Assembly: GCA_009792885.1 (NCBI GenBank) | Contig: WMCF01000088.1 | Span: 1,408,642 to 1,472,641 of the forward strand | Source of the DNA: Eremophila alpestris peregrina | Lineage: Eukaryota; Chordata; Aves; Passeriformes; Alaudidae | Length of the DNA: 64,000 nt | Reading direction: 5' to 3' | In this document: in pieces, positions 23,989 to 37,874 of the stretch | Numbering within the stretch: position 1 is the first letter of the stretch | Layout of the letters: every line of letters begins with the position of its first letter | Notes under the pieces: model-generated | The model's input: the letters and a program-made list of their open reading frames with translations, nothing else | Told to the model about the DNA's origin: nothing | The model's database searches: none | Program-made: the position numbers and the translations under genes

Positions 23989-26900
23989 AGGGATGGCCAG
24001 GACTCCTGAGTAGGAGCTGTTTGCGAATGAAAGTAATTATGAAAATTACCTGTTGGGAAATTTTGTCATGTGTGGGTAAAAGGAGCAGCTGGGGTTGTTT
24101 ATTCTTAGTTGTCTGTCTGAGTTTTAAGCTGGGGCACCTTTTCTTGGCTGTGACCTAAGGCTTTGTGTCTTTCTTTTAATATGAATCTCTGAAATGGCTG
24201 TCCTTCAGCTCTTGAATTTCTGCCCTCCCACAGGAGCTGCTCCAGGAGAAGTGGATGAGCTGATATGGACCTGGCTCTTTCTGGCAGCCCCCTCAGAAGA
24301 TGCAGCTGTGGAAGAGGAAACATCTCCTTATCTGGTACAAGGTTTAATGCTGTGAGGATGCAGATTTCTCTTCTGTATTGTGTCAGCCTCAAAGGTGGGG
24401 CAGAAACAGTGTGGTGGGGCCTGATGCTATTGAGGGGACCCACCCCAAATCAGATTTTACAGAGATTTTACCAGTGAGTCTTCCAGCAGGACTGGGAACT
24501 TGTGGAGATGAGCACTGTGAGTGCCTGTTCACACTGCTGTGATTCGTGGTGTGTTGCAACACTTTTCTGGAAGTGTTTAGATAACTTAATGGTCCCTTTA
24601 TGGCATCTGAGGAGACAGGATTTGACACACCTTAGTCAGCGCTGTGAGGAGAAGGTTTGTATTTAATTAACTCTGCCCTGCAGTAATGGGTGTGAGGCTG
24701 TGGAAGGCTGAGCAGGGATGGGAACAATGTTGTCCAAGTCCAGAAATGCAGAAAGAAATTACAAGTTTAACGGGGCATGAAATTATCCGTTCTGTTTTCT
24801 TTAAAGTTAATTGTAGTTCACAGCACAGTCTGACAAAACCCTGCCAGAAACCCAAAAACATTTGCCTTCAGTGTAGGACACTGATGTGTAGCTTTGAGGG
24901 CTGTTGGCAAATTATTTGCCCCAGACACCAAAAGGCACCAAAGACTGCTCTCTGTTCCTCAGAAGAGTTACAGGTCCAGAGGGAGAACCTATAACATGGT
25001 GAATTTGTTCTCTGAATTTTCCAGTGCCAGTGATGTAGGGAATGAGAAACTCTCTTAGAGCTGACAAATGTTGGTTGGTAGTGAATTGATGGTTGACAAT
25101 AGGATGCTCTAAGGAGTTGGTTTTAATCCTTCCCAGGGAGGGAAGCTTTGGGGCTGGGTTCCTGGGCTGCTTTGGGCATGCAGGTGTGAGTATGGGACAA
25201 GGATATTGTTCTAAATCCTGAACAGATTTCTGTGTCTGCATCCTCATTTTGTCCCATTCAAATGGTTGGAAATCTGCTCAAACCCAGAACTGCTTCAGTG
25301 TAAAATTCTTTATGTTCAAGAAGTGTTAAAATTTAGGTGGGCCACATGAATGTTTGAAGGTCTAGTAGTAGGATGAGTGATGAAGGAGTGAACAGAAATT
25401 CCCTCAGTCCAAGCAGTACCAGAATCTCAGACTCTTGCAGTCAATTTGTGTTTGAATATAAAGAGAATTAAAAACTTTACAAATACTGACTTTTACCTCA
25501 GACTTGTAAACTGTCCCATTCCCACCCCATCTGGAGCCCACACCAGCTATTTCTGGCTCAGTATCCTTTATCTCTGCTGCCTTCTCTGGGTCATTGGTGG
25601 GAGGTTCTTCAGCAGAAAGGCTTAATTACAGGAAGATTCATTTCTTTTGCTACTGTACAGATGAAAAATTGGCTGCTCATCCAGTGTTATTTGGGTGTGG
25701 CTCAGTGGCAGGTGACCCCTTTCTGAAGTTCTGCCACAAAGAGAGATGCTGTTGAATGTGATGGAAAGGGGAAGAACCTTTAAAGCTAAAATATAAAGGT
25801 AAAACACTAGCAAATACATGTCAATTGGCTGAAATTACACCTGGTAATGGCTTCATATGGAGTGATTGAGAATCAGACCTTTGAGTCTCAGTAATTCTTC
25901 TGTCACTGGTCCTGGGACCAGAAAAGAAGGCAAATATTTTCTATTTGTTGGGGATTGTAGTTGAATCATGAACAATGCTTTAAAAGGAGGGGGTAAAACC
26001 CCGGGGCTGGTCTACCTGTGTTTTTACCTTGAATTGCACAGGGCAATACTAATTTCTGCCTGCCTCTGATGCAAAGGCATTGCCAGCTCATGTTTCTTCT
26101 GTGCTTTTGTGGTCTCCAAACAAGGAGATCTTTTTATGAACGATGTCTTTAGGCAACAGTGGGATGTCTGAGGGCTCTCCAGCAGTTGTGTCCTGTCCAA
26201 ACTAGACTGGCTATAAGGAAAGGTTTGAGGAGTGAATAGCCTGCAGTACACAGATCCATTCTGCTCTGCCTGGTAGCAGTAGCTGCAAACCAAAAGTTGG
26301 ATGGCTGATGTCTCATTCACAGGATTTGACAGGTTTGGAGTGAAAGGCTGCCCCAGTCACAGTTTTCCTTCAGCACCACTTTGTTCTGATGGGGTGGTTT
26401 TTGATCTGGTCAGGAGCTGTGGCCACGGCAAACCACACACCAGGTGCTGACAAGTGCTCCTGGCACACTTTAAAAATAAACTTGTTGTGGATTGTTAAAC
26501 CCTTGCAGAGTCTGTCTGCTGGCTCTCCTTCCTCTCCCAGTAAGCTGACTTGGCTTTTCAACAGAGACTGGATTTCACCACAACAAATTGATGTTTTGTC
26601 CTGTGCTTTCAAGTTGTTTTATGGTTGATTGTATGATATATTGCTCCCAGCCAATCAGCAGGTGAAATGTCAATTTGTATTATCTTTCCTCCAAACCTGT
26701 ATTAACAGTGACCCTCTGAGCCACTGTTAAAGCAGCAGAACAAAAGACATGTGGCAGAGATCTCCAGTCACCTGCAGTGACAGTGGGACACTGGGCTCTG
26801 AAAGCTCTGATCCACTGTGCTTCCCATCTTCCTCTGGAGAAACCCCTCCAGTGTGTGAAAAGGTTGTTAAATTAAAAGCTGTGCTCCATGTTAAAAAGGG

Positions 26901-27243
26901 AGAGAATTCCTGTTTCCTTGCTTGTGCTCCATCCTGTTGGTCCTGGGTCTGCCTGACAGGTGCTTTCTTCCCTGAAAATCCCCCTGCTAACTGTGAGTAG
27001 CAGGTGCCAATCTTCCTCAGCACATGTTGGGATGTAATGTAGCCCACAGTGATTAGGTTTGCTTTGGCTTGTTCATACCACACTGATTCAACACATGGAT
27101 TCTTCAGGCTGAGGCAACACTGATGATTTCTCAGCATATGGGATAGGATGGGTTGTTAGATGGTCTCTGATAGTTTCTTTTTTTGTTGTTGTTGTTTTGT
27201 TTTTTGGTGGTTTTTTTTGTGGGTTTGTTTTTTTTTTTTTTTT
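23989..27243. other. Non-coding, no gene recognised
   Basis: I see no repeat family or exon here. T/G-rich low-complexity DNA begins near 27175 and leads into the gap. Confidence 0.6.
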
Positions 27244-27417
27244 GGTGGTTATTTTTGGGTGTTTTCGGTTTTTTTTCTTCTTATTCTTCAGGAAATAGNN
27301 NNNNNNNNNNNNNNNNNNNNNNNNNNNNNTTTTTTTTTTGGGTTTTTTTTTTTTTTTTTTTTGGTGGTTATTTTTGGGTGTTTTCGGTTTTTTTTCTTCT
27401 TATTCTTCAGGAAATAG
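27244..27417. repeat. Identical 55-base copies on both sides of the gap
   Basis: Bases 27244-27298 and 27363-27417 are identical from GGTGGTTATTTTTGGG through TTCAGGAAATAG. Each copy is preceded by a long T tract. This most likely reflects two contig ends that failed to merge, not a genomic duplication. Confidence 0.85.
27299..27329. other. Assembly gap (31 N)
   Basis: Thirty-one Ns lie inside T-rich low-complexity DNA. The flanks are near-identical, so the two contig ends probably overlap in reality and the gap may have no missing sequence. Confidence 0.98.
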
Positions 27418-27586
27418 ACCAGAAAATTGTAAGGATTTTTTCATTTGGCCCAGGCTTTGTCTAAAAACAAGCCATAAATGTAGCATTGTATTTGGCTCTG
27501 TTATTATTTGAAGTGCAAAGGTCCTTGATTTGGTCTTCTAGAGGGCAGCTTAGCCTTAGATTCTTATTTCAAATAGGAGTGTATCA

Positions 27587-27664
27587 CCTTCCTTTTAGTA
27601 AAGTTTTCTAGTTTTCCAGACTTTTCCCCTTCCTTTTAGTAAAGTTTTCTAGTTTTCCAGACTT
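27587..27664 (+). repeat. 41-base tandem duplication
   Basis: The unit beginning CCTTCCTTTTAGTAAAG at 27587 recurs at 27628 and stays identical through CCAGACTT. It lies 170 bases from the gap duplication, so an assembly origin is possible. Confidence 0.9.
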
Positions 27665-30600
27665 CTTGTGTGACCTTAGCCACAATTCATTTCTGAACAG
27701 CGACATAACAAGAGTAACACTGACCTTTCTGTAGGAAAAGCACCCTCTACCTTTCCTCCAAGGCCCATGGGCTGCTGTTGAGTACAGCTACCACCTCAAA
27801 CTTGTAATTCTTTATTGATTGTAATGCATAGGTAGGCTGGAGAAAATTAAAAAAAAAATGGGGGGGATTTAACTTATTTTGTGGAGCACAATTTCTCATT
27901 CAATGAACATTAAAAAAATGTGATATAGAGCATATATGTAAACTGATGGACAAAAGATAGCCCAAAAACTACCCTTAAAGTTTGCAGATGGTGTTCATTT
28001 TTCACTGTGTCTGTTGGTTTAGTTCCTTCACTTTTTCTGGTTCTTTAGTTCTTTCACTTTTTTTTAGCTTGGTTTGAGACATTTTTGATTTTTCTGATTC
28101 AAACCCAAAATGAAAGATGACATGAACCAAATGTTGAAGGTCCCGCCTTTAGTTCATGTTGTAGATGTGTTTGATCCCATTTTGTTACCTGAACTTAAAA
28201 GCAGTTTAAGAGCTCAGTAAAATTGCTTTTGACAAAGTTATCAAGTTTTTTCTAAGAGCTAAAAAGCTCACATTTTTCCAGGTTTTTTTCAGGATGAAAT
28301 GAATGTTACACAGAGTAGAAAAAGAGGTTTCAAAAAAATGTGTGAGTTTCCTTCTGTACATTACAACTTTTTGGCCAGGTCTGTTAGCAGCTCTTAGCAA
28401 ACACAGGAATATTTTATATAATATAAATAAACAGATATATTTGTATTATATAAATATTAATAATAGATACGTTGTAATATATTTTATATTGTGTAAAATG
28501 TGTGTCTAATATATCTACATCTCAACACTACTGATAATATTGGGAGGTACTTTTGGTACTGTGCATGTGTTTGACTCAGCTCCTCATTAAACTAAAATTT
28601 CTGGGCATAAGAAAGCTGGGGAGAAGGAAAAGAACGTCCTTTTGGGCACCTGAGAGAAATAGAGATCTGCTGATGTTTGGAAGGGGCCTTGGTGCTGCAG
28701 ATGCTTTGGGTTGTTTGTGTGTTTATTTATGTATTTATTTATGGTTGCCTCTGCATTCCCAACGACTGGGAATTTCTGTAAATGTAGGTAGAACACTGAC
28801 ATCTAGTGCCTGGAGCAAAGCAGCCAAACACACTCTGAGACTCCAGCTCCGGGCCTCCTGGGCTGGGTTTAACTGCTTAGTAATATTATGGACTGCTGTA
28901 TATTTGTGGGTATTATATTTACATTTCTAAGGTCAAACTTGGCTTTTTTGGGGCCATCTAGGCTGACATGCTCTTGTGCCCTTGCTAATCACACCCTCCT
29001 CAGAAGGGAGGAGAAGTTGAGCTGGACACCAGCTGACAGAAGCAACTCCTTCAAACAAACTGTCTCACCACAACTTTCAGTACTTCCCCATCTCCTCTGA
29101 AAAAAGGTCTCCTGATCCATTTTGGAGGGTTTTTTGGGATTTTTTTTTTGCAGCAGTCTCATGCTGGTGGTGCAGAGGCAGCCCAAAAATCCTTTCAGAG
29201 GTTTCCCTTTCTCAATTTCCAGCTGATGGACCCCTGCTGTCAGCAGAGATGCAAAGTCACTTATTATTTTATGCCTTCATTATTATATAGGTCCTTAGAA
29301 TTATTTACTTCCTTCTGTTTATGATGATCTGTTTTAATGACTTCCAGCAAATGCTTTCAAAGAATGTCAAAGACCCACAGTGCCCAAGTGCAAAAACTTA
29401 AAGGAATTGCTAATTCCTGGCAATAGGACTTCCTCTCTCTGTCTTAATTCTTTAGGTTGCCCTTCAACAGAAAAAAACCCCAACTAATTAAACAAAAACC
29501 CAGCCAAAAACCCCAAACCACACCAAAAAACCCCAACCCCCTTAAGCATGGTTATTCCCCAGATTTGATCATTTTTCCTCACTCCAAAGAAAGAAGTCTG
29601 TGCAAAGTCTGCTTAAAACACTATTCTTGCAAAGTGGATTTTTAAGTCTTACTTTCCCATTTCTTGTGCTTCTTTTTGATATCTTCTTAAACCAGCACTG
29701 CCTACTGGTTTTTAACTGGCATTTAAAATTATTGTTATTTGCAGTAGTAATTTCTAGGCCATTATGGAAATGACAGAAGAAAGCTTTGGTTTGCTTTGCT
29801 ACCACTGCCCTGTCATGCCCTTAACCCCTTTTTTTAAAATGCTTAAACAGATTTTTTTCAGTCATTCTGCAGGATGAGCAGTGCAGACATGCACAGCTAG
29901 GGCCACCAAGGTGGGGGCAAAAATGCAGTGAGTGCTGCAGGGCTCCTTGCTGTAGGTCAGGCTTTGGTGACTGGACCACTTCAACACACAATATTCTGCT
30001 CCAGATCATAAAGAAAACGTTTGAAATTCCTATTCAGAGTGATAATGTACCAATTTAAATGTCTTTAAACAAAGAAAAGGAAAGAGGAGAGGGAGAGGAA
30101 CCCAAACAAAAATATCTGTCAAGAATTTCCATGTGCAGAAACCAATCAGGCAAATATTAATTTGTGTTATTTCCACAGGCACAAAAATGAATGAAGCCAA
30201 GTTGATTTTTGCATAGATGCTTTCCTGAAAAAAGGTTTATCAGACTTCATGGATGCAGCACTGCATGGATCCTTCACTTCACTCCTGCCACACTGTGCTG
30301 ATGGGACAACAGAAGCAGAAATGCAAGCCCATGGCACAGGCTGGGAGCCACAGTGAGTGGGCTATTTAAACATGTATATATGCCAATAGTTGGCTCTTCT
30401 TCTTTCTCCAGAGGAGCTAGTTAAGCCTTTAAATCAGCAAAGAGACCAGCTTAACAGTGTGGAATAATTACAGGGCATTTCTTGCTCATTTTAATATAAT
30501 CCATTAAGCATCTCCTAGATTTATCTTCCCATCTCTGATGTTATATGTCATTTGCAGTTTCTAGTCTAAATAACTATATTTATGGGATTTAGCCAGCAGA

Positions 30601-33600
30601 CAGGCTGATGAGATTTGGTATCTAGGATCTAAACTCAGTATTTCTTTCAATCTACCATGAATAAACAATTTTGGGTGGTTTTTTTTTGTTTGTTTGTTTT
30701 CATCTCTTGTTGTCTAAAATGAAAGAGTGAGTGTGTTCTAGATACTTTTGTTTTACCCTGGCTACTGAAACATAGGAATTACAGAATGAAGTTCTATGCC
30801 AGCCTGTCTTTTAGGAAACCTGAACTCATATCTGAGCTATTAAAGTTTAATAGCTAGTGGGGGGGAGAGAAGCAATTACTTCCCATAACATCTTCCTCTA
30901 TCAAGAATTTTGTTGTAACGTTGATGCAGAATTATTCCACTGGCATTATAAACTGCTGTATAATGTCTGATAATGACACCTCTGACTACCACGGGGAAAC
31001 CTTTGTTATGGCTTGGATTACACATTCATCTCCTGCACCAAATATGAAGATGAATGGAATGGAAGCAGATAGCTAATATATCAAGGTGGCATTTGAGCTG
31101 AGAGTTATAATTTTTTTAAATACATATGTGAGAACGTGAAATAAATCAGCCAGAGTTCTGTCTCTCCAAAAAGGGGCAATACTCAATTGGTCTGCATGGA
31201 CATTTTACCCATTTCCCATCAACAGGAACAGTGTTAGCAGAGTTCAGATTTCCTTTTGGCTTCACTGTTGGCTCCTCAGTGAATTTTTGACATGGCTGCT
31301 GGTGATTTTCCTTATGCCATTTCTTTAGACAGGGCAGGAAAAGCCTGAATTTTGTTGTGCCCTTCCTTTTTCAAAAGGATAATCCCTAGTTTAAATCCTC
31401 CCTCCATCCTTCCCTTTTCCACCCTTTCTCACCCCACAGTGTTCATTCCCTCTGGAATAAAGCCTGGCCAGGCATGAGCAGGATGGCAGTGAAGATGTTC
31501 CCAGGAAATGTTTTGCTGTTGGAAAAGATGGGCCTTGTTCCAATCCAACACAATGAAGGAATGCAGATGTAATTTACAGATCAGATGCACATTTTTACTT
31601 GTTATCTGTTCACTCTAATGTTGAAAAGCTTGGCTTGAACTTTCTGTAATTTAGTTTTGACTTTGTGCTTCCTTTTGTTCTAACCTTAAATACAGGATGT
31701 TGCAAAAATTTCATAACTTGGGAAATAGGATTTTATGTATAACATTTCAGCTTTCTAATGAAAGAATTTATTTGGTATTTTTGAATAAGACTATGTTGTG
31801 ACCTTTTTTGTCCCTTTGGGCCTTTGATTCATCTTTAAATGCCTTATTCTTGGGATGAAATTTTTTTTTTCTGGTCAACCAGGCTTGTATGGGAGCTGAA
31901 TTCTTTTAAGGGAGTTAAAACACGTCACCTTTAAATTCTTCAGATTTTCAGACTCAAAGCAGCTTCTCTCTCTGTCAGCTACAGCCCGAGGTGCTTTTAA
32001 AATTTTTAAATTTTTTTTAGTGTCAGCAATCATGTTACAGCAAGGTTTGCCTTGCCAAAAGGTTCACTGATGCCCATCAGCAGGGACAGGCTCCTAACAC
32101 ACGTGGTGGTTCTGCTGATGGCATTTCAAGTGACCCTCGTAATCACCGAGCATCAACTGCCAGTGAAGTTCCTCCATTAAACTTTAACTTCGCTCATTTG
32201 GGGTCTTAATTGTGCTTTGGAACGTTTGATGGCTTGGCTGACCTTTCTCCGGGTTAACTGAAGGCTGATATTTGTCTGCCAGGAGGGAGCTGCTGAGGAA
32301 ACCTTGGAGAGCAGCGCTTGATTGGTGTCACTGAGGCAGCGTGGTCTGGTATCGCCAGGGTTAGAAATGCCTCTGAACTTTTTATGGGCTTTAACTGCTG
32401 CTGTAGAAAAAAGAAAGCGTTGGGAATGCCAAGAATTTTACAAAGAGTAGGCAATGAGTATAAATTGAAGAGCCACTTAGCATTGAATGCAGGGATTGGA
32501 TGCTATAATCCCTTTTTTAACTTCTAAAGCATTTCTAACCTTGCCTTTCCCCCTGGGAAATCCCCCAGAGGAGCAGTGAATTTCCCTGCTCGAGGGGAAG
32601 TCCAGCATTGCCATCTCCCCCAGGCTGCTCTCCTGCTGCCATGCAGCAAGGGCACCCCAGGTAGGACTGGGGCAAGGCCTCTGCTGAAAATCCTGACAGT
32701 TTGCAAAATCCCCCTCTCCTGACCCAAAGCTATTTTGGAGATCTGCAGGTTTCACCCAAACTAGCAATTTTATCTTTTTTTCTTCAGCTGTGATTGAATA
32801 CTACACAGAGGGACAGGTGATGCCCACAATGAGTGCAGATATTGCATCTGTAGGCTTTCTCCTGCTCCTATGAATTTCCATGCTGGAAATCTTATGGCTC
32901 TGTGCTGACATTTGTTCTGCCAGTCCCCGTGGAACCGGGCACTCCTGAACCTCTCATCTCTGTGTAATTAATCTGAGAGCCACGAGGCAGGAACCTTCCC
33001 TGGCTGTGTTTGTGCAGGGCAACACCAAACTCAGAAGGTGAGCAGTGGGGCAGGTGGGTGAATTCAGGCTCAGGGAACACTTGGGGCAGTGTGACTGATG
33101 AAGGGGGGCTCATTCCAGGGGTCTGCAGCACCCACATGTCACACCAAAGAGATAATCATCCTTTGGGGTGCTGCTCTTCAAACCTCCATGCTTGATGGCA
33201 AGAGGGAATTTGGTGCCCCAAAACAAGTCCTCTGCAGTAAGGATACCCAGGGTTCAGGTGAGTGGCCACATTCCCACTGTGAGGGCTGTCATTAGCAGGA
33301 CCTGTGGGCTCTGGGTCACACCCTGGTGGGGAGGAGAGAGTGAGGAAGATGATAAGGGCCAGTTTCTTTCCAGCCAGTGGAAGAGGGCAAAATCCTGTGG
33401 TGCTGGGAATGGTGTTGACAGCCAGGGATGTGGCACATTTTGGCAGAGATTACAAAATCAACTACAATAAACCTGGCATCTTATCTGGGGCTCCCCAGCA
33501 GTCCCTCTCTCGGCACAGTATCCCCATGCATTTAAAGTCCTGTCCCCTTGGCTGATACCTTGTTAAATACCAGCTTCCTGCAACAATATTTTACCTTGTA

Positions 33601-34789
33601 ATTATAATCCCAGAGCATGCAGAAGAAATACCAAGATGAATATAGTCGATTACCTTACCTTCATCCTTCAGAGCATTGAGTTAACCCCAGCCACTGAATA
33701 ATTGCACCTGCAAAATAGGTTTTATTGGAAGAAACAAGAGCAGGAGGACTCAGCAGCCAGCAGAGATCAAGACTGGTTGACTCTGCAAAACCATTTCGAG
33801 CTTCTTGGTTTGAGACTATGTCATTATCTTGTGTCAGTGATTAATTTGAGAAGTATATATTCAGTAATGGACTATTTATTGTAGAAGTTTAGTCCATAAT
33901 CTATTTACTTGCCAGCAGATCACACAGGAGCATTGCAGCTAATATTGAACAGAACCCTGAGCGGTGCAGCATCACCTTTTGATTTCTTTACTCACCATTT
34001 GTTTTTCTTACCAGGGATTGAGTCCTGCAGACCTTGATCTCTTAGCAAAGCCATGCTGGTAATTTGTCCTGCTTTGCAAGGCCTTGGTCCTCAGCTCACT
34101 GGTGATGCTCAGTCGAGACATGGTTTAAGCACCATCCAGTCTGAACCACACAGGAGCAGGACAGTGATGGCAGCTGAGGAGAAAAGGAACAGGGCTGGAG
34201 GCCACAAGTCTGCAAGAGGAAGGTAAATGTTGAGGGTCAGAGTTGCTCAGCGAGATGCAGATCAGGAGAAAAGTGGAGTAGATAGACTGAAACTTTCTGG
34301 GTTACTGTTAGGCTGCCAGAATGCAAGTGCAGCTCACATTTGTACGAGCCAATTGAATTTCCAGCTCAGGAGCATGAGCTCTGCAACAGAAGTGGGTGCA
34401 TTGTCCATTTTTGGTAACATCTTGCATTTTTTGGAGGGGATGAGGGGAGGGGTAAGGAGGACAGATAAAAATGCTTGAGGTGCCCAGGGTGTGTGAATCC
34501 AGGAATTGCTAATTTGGAGGAGAGCTGCAGGACTGGACCTCAGCAGGCACAGCTTCCTGCAGGGGATGCAAGAGGTCGATGTCCAGCACATGTAGACTGA
34601 AAGCACCCCATTTGGTACAGTTGATGGGCCAGAGGTTCTGGGGAAGAGAAATGCCCTGGGGACCTCTTATCCCGTCTTAGTCTGAAGGGACAGGGAGACC
34701 ATTCATTATTTCCTTCCATCCCAGCTGTGTCTGTTGCCTGCACACCCTGAGCCATCCTCGAGGGTCTTGGGGCGGCACAGGAATCCAAC
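27665..34789. other. AT-rich non-coding DNA
   Basis: A strongly AT-rich stretch (28400-28510, TATA/ATAT-like) and long AT-rich unique DNA (30.1-32.0 kb, with almost no open frames) are present. The latter looks like gene-desert sequence and may hold conserved elements, which cannot be judged from one genome. Confidence 0.55.
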
Positions 34790-35060
34790 CCACCCACCTC
34801 AGTTCCAGCCGGAGGGGGATGCGGGTGTCCGGATCCCTGCAGCGCTCCGCCTCCGTGGGAAACAGGGTGCACCCCCAGCGATGTCAGAGCAGGGGAACCC
34901 CGTGAATTTTGGCGAGAGCTGCCCGAGCGGCCCCGCGAACGCAGCATTTTGGCAGCAGCGGAGCCGTGAGAGGGCGGTGTTGGACCGCGGCAGCGGCGGC
35001 CGCTCGGGGCAGCGCCCGGCCCCGGCGGGCTCGGGAGCGTCTGCGCTGCATTTTGGGGAG
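34790..35060. promoter_or_regulatory. Small isolated CpG-rich island
   Basis: About 270 bases are dense in CpG, including a NotI-type GCGGCCGC at 34995-35002, within otherwise AT-leaning DNA 13 kb upstream of the main island. On the + strand an ATG at 34881 opens a frame of 90 codons without a recognisable domain. It could be a promoter of a non-coding RNA, an alternative upstream promoter or a regulatory island. A T15/TTTTA repeat follows at 35134. Confidence 0.45.
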
Positions 35061-35133
35061 TCCAAACCTCGGTGTTTTACAGCAGGGATTACTTGCAACA
35101 AATTCTCATTTCTCCCTTTCTCCTTTTATTTTC

Positions 35134-35174
35134 TTTTTTTTTTTTTTTAATTTTTTATTTTATTTTATTTTTAC
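35134..35174 (+). repeat. T15 plus TTTTA pentanucleotide repeat
   Basis: A T15 run (35134-35148) is followed by three to four TTTTA units. Confidence 0.9.
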
Positions 35175-37874
35175 CCCGTTTCTCCTTTTCTTTTGAGGTG
35201 TTTCCCAGGCCTTCCAAGCCGTGTTTATGAGGTCCTTCCCAGACCTCCGAGCAGCTTATGAAGCACTGGAGGGTGGCTCTGTCAGCCGAAAATCCCTGGA
35301 ATCGCAGGTGTGCAGCCAAGATCTCCGTGATGCCCCACCACACCTCACGTGTTCCAGAGCTGGCTCCCAGCCAAACCTCAGCATCACGGCCACCTCCCTG
35401 CCTTGGGCTCCCTGAGGTGACCCTCTGGCTATCAAGCCCTGGAGGAGAGGTTACAGCACAGGTTTTCCCTGGCTTGAAGAGAATAAAAAGCCCCGTTGGT
35501 GACAGCAGCCTAAACAGGTAAAAATGTGCCAGGTTATCTTGCTTTGCTCAGTGCAAAGCTGCCCCCTTCCCTACACTGCTTTGTTTTATTTCATTGTATA
35601 TTCTCTTCTTTTCTTTCCCAAACCCCAAAACTTTTTCTAGATGCACCTGAGTGTGGTAGTGAGCTGCCTTCCCCTTCACCTGCTGCTGTTGGACAGATGA
35701 ATCCATCCTACAGCACAGCACTTGCAGATTACTGTCTTTCTTCTGTGAAAATTTGCCCATCAGTGTAAAGGGCATCTGGAGGTGGGAAAGCAGAGCTTCG
35801 GGTACTCCACCTTTCTTTCAGCAGGTCAACAAGGAGATTGACTTTTCTTCTGCCATGCTAGCAAAGCCACGTTTTTGATCCCTGCTCTGTATGGCGAGGA
35901 GTTGGGGGTGGAAGGATGAAAGTTTTGAGGGACCAGCTCTGTCCCTTGCAGTTATTGAAGGGATGCCTACCAAGGGGGGTGACAGGAGAGGCCTTGCTGA
36001 GGCAGACAGTATGATCATCTCTCTGTCTCACACAGAATCAGTGGGCTGTTAATGTTTGAGCCAGCCTCTTATTTCACTGCAGTTGTCTGCAGTGTCAGGG
36101 CTTTCCTCAGTTCATCAAAACAGCCCCAGCAGTGGCTGGAACAGGAGTTATTCCTGATCTGAAGCAAACCCTGCTGAGGGCCACTCTGTCTGTGATATTT
36201 GATGCTGAGCAAAGAGAATGGCCAACACAAGATGATTGCTTTTCCCTTTGTGCTCCCTTAGGTTAAAGTTTTGAGAGGATAAGGATTACCTCCAGGACTG
36301 AATCCTGCTTTTGAGCTGGTGGATGCATTGCAGGCTCTGCTCCCTTTGCACCCTTGGCATCCCCCAAAAGAGGAGGAGTCAGAAAACCAACAACTGGCAG
36401 CCCTGTATTGAGAGATTTAATTTGAAAAGGTGGGGACATTTGTACCAACACCTTCCCCAAGCCTTGCTCTGCCAATAGAGCTCAGAACAGAGAAGGTCAT
36501 TAGGAAACCTAACATTGAATGCCTTGAGAAGATCAGGAGGCTGCTCTGAAGAAACTCCCTTCCAGCGCTGAATTTTGCAACTGGCTGGCAGGTGCAGTTT
36601 GTTTTACCTGGTTGCTTGGTTGCTTTGATCTTTAAAAAGTCTAGTAAATACTTAATAAGAAGAAAGTGGTTTACCTGTTCTGAATAGAAAAAAAACCCAA
36701 AATCCCAAACCAAAAAACCCCACCACCCACCCCAAATTGTACAATGCAGGGAATATTTGTCTCTCTGTGCCAGTGATGCTAAATTGGAGTTTCAGTGGGA
36801 GAGGGCTCAGCCCTGGACAGGTTTTCCAGGTTAATTGAAAGGAATGTGGTCCTATCTGAAATGCTACTTGCTCCATGGCTTTCTTAAGCATGGAGATCAA
36901 CAGAAGTGCATAGGTAACATCTCTCCTTGCACCTGAGCCCGTGAAGGGAGCATGAGCAGGTTTAATGGCTCTCTCTTTTTCTTGAAATCCCTTTTTGTTG
37001 GCTATCGTGGGGTTTACAGTGACTAATACCTTTCCATAAGACATCTCTCAATCAACAGAGACAACTGTGTTTACAGGGCAGCATTTTTCACCTGCTTGTC
37101 AGCACGTCAAGAAGTACCAAAACACAAAATCTCCTCCTGAATCCCACAGCAAATCATTCATGTTTTAAAAACCATCTACTGTCAGTAATGGTGCTGGAGA
37201 TGGGTTAAGGCAGCAACGCTTCTGCTTCACACCTACGGAGAGAGGAGAGCTTAGAGCTTCTATCTGAGAGATGCCACCATTTAGGAGGGAGACCCTTCTG
37301 TTTTGCTGTTTGGGTTTTTGCCTTGCAGTTAACTGTAGAGACGCTTGAAAAGGAAAACAAAAAGAAGAAACCAGTTGGGCTATTGACAAGGCAGTTTGAT
37401 GTTGACAATGGCAGTTTGCAGTGGGAGTTTAATCTGCTTAATGTTCCAGGCCAGAACAGCCAGTCAGTTCACATCCCTTTCCTTGGCAGTGGTGGCAAGG
37501 CTTCCCCCAGAAGTTAGAGCCATGTGTCTCATTTCTGAGAGAGGCTTATTCATAAAAAAAGGGAGGAAAAATTGATTGTCTGATCCACAGAAGGAAAAAA
37601 ACACACAAGGGGATAAATTACAAGAGTTTAAGGTGGTTAGACAGATTTCTACAAGTCGTGTATGTAAAAATCTGTGCCTGGTAGGCTTGAGCTGTGTCAT
37701 TTTAGATGCATTTCTCCAACCCACAAAAACATTTCTGTCCATTGGAAAAGAAGGAAAATTCATTTTTCATCAAAGCTCTGCAGTGATCTCGTTATTAAAA
37801 ACAGAGGGAAAAGATATATCAGGAAGGCAAAGCAGTTGCAGCCACATAGTTGTTTTCAATAATCCAGTGAGTCA

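Noticed and set aside
27160..27464. Phe/Val/Leu-rich hydrophobic frames around the gap
   Set aside because: They are translations of T/G-rich low-complexity DNA and cross the Ns.
28400..28510. TATA/ATAT-rich stretch as a replication origin or matrix attachment site
   Set aside because: AT-richness alone is not evidence for either; no further signal supports it.
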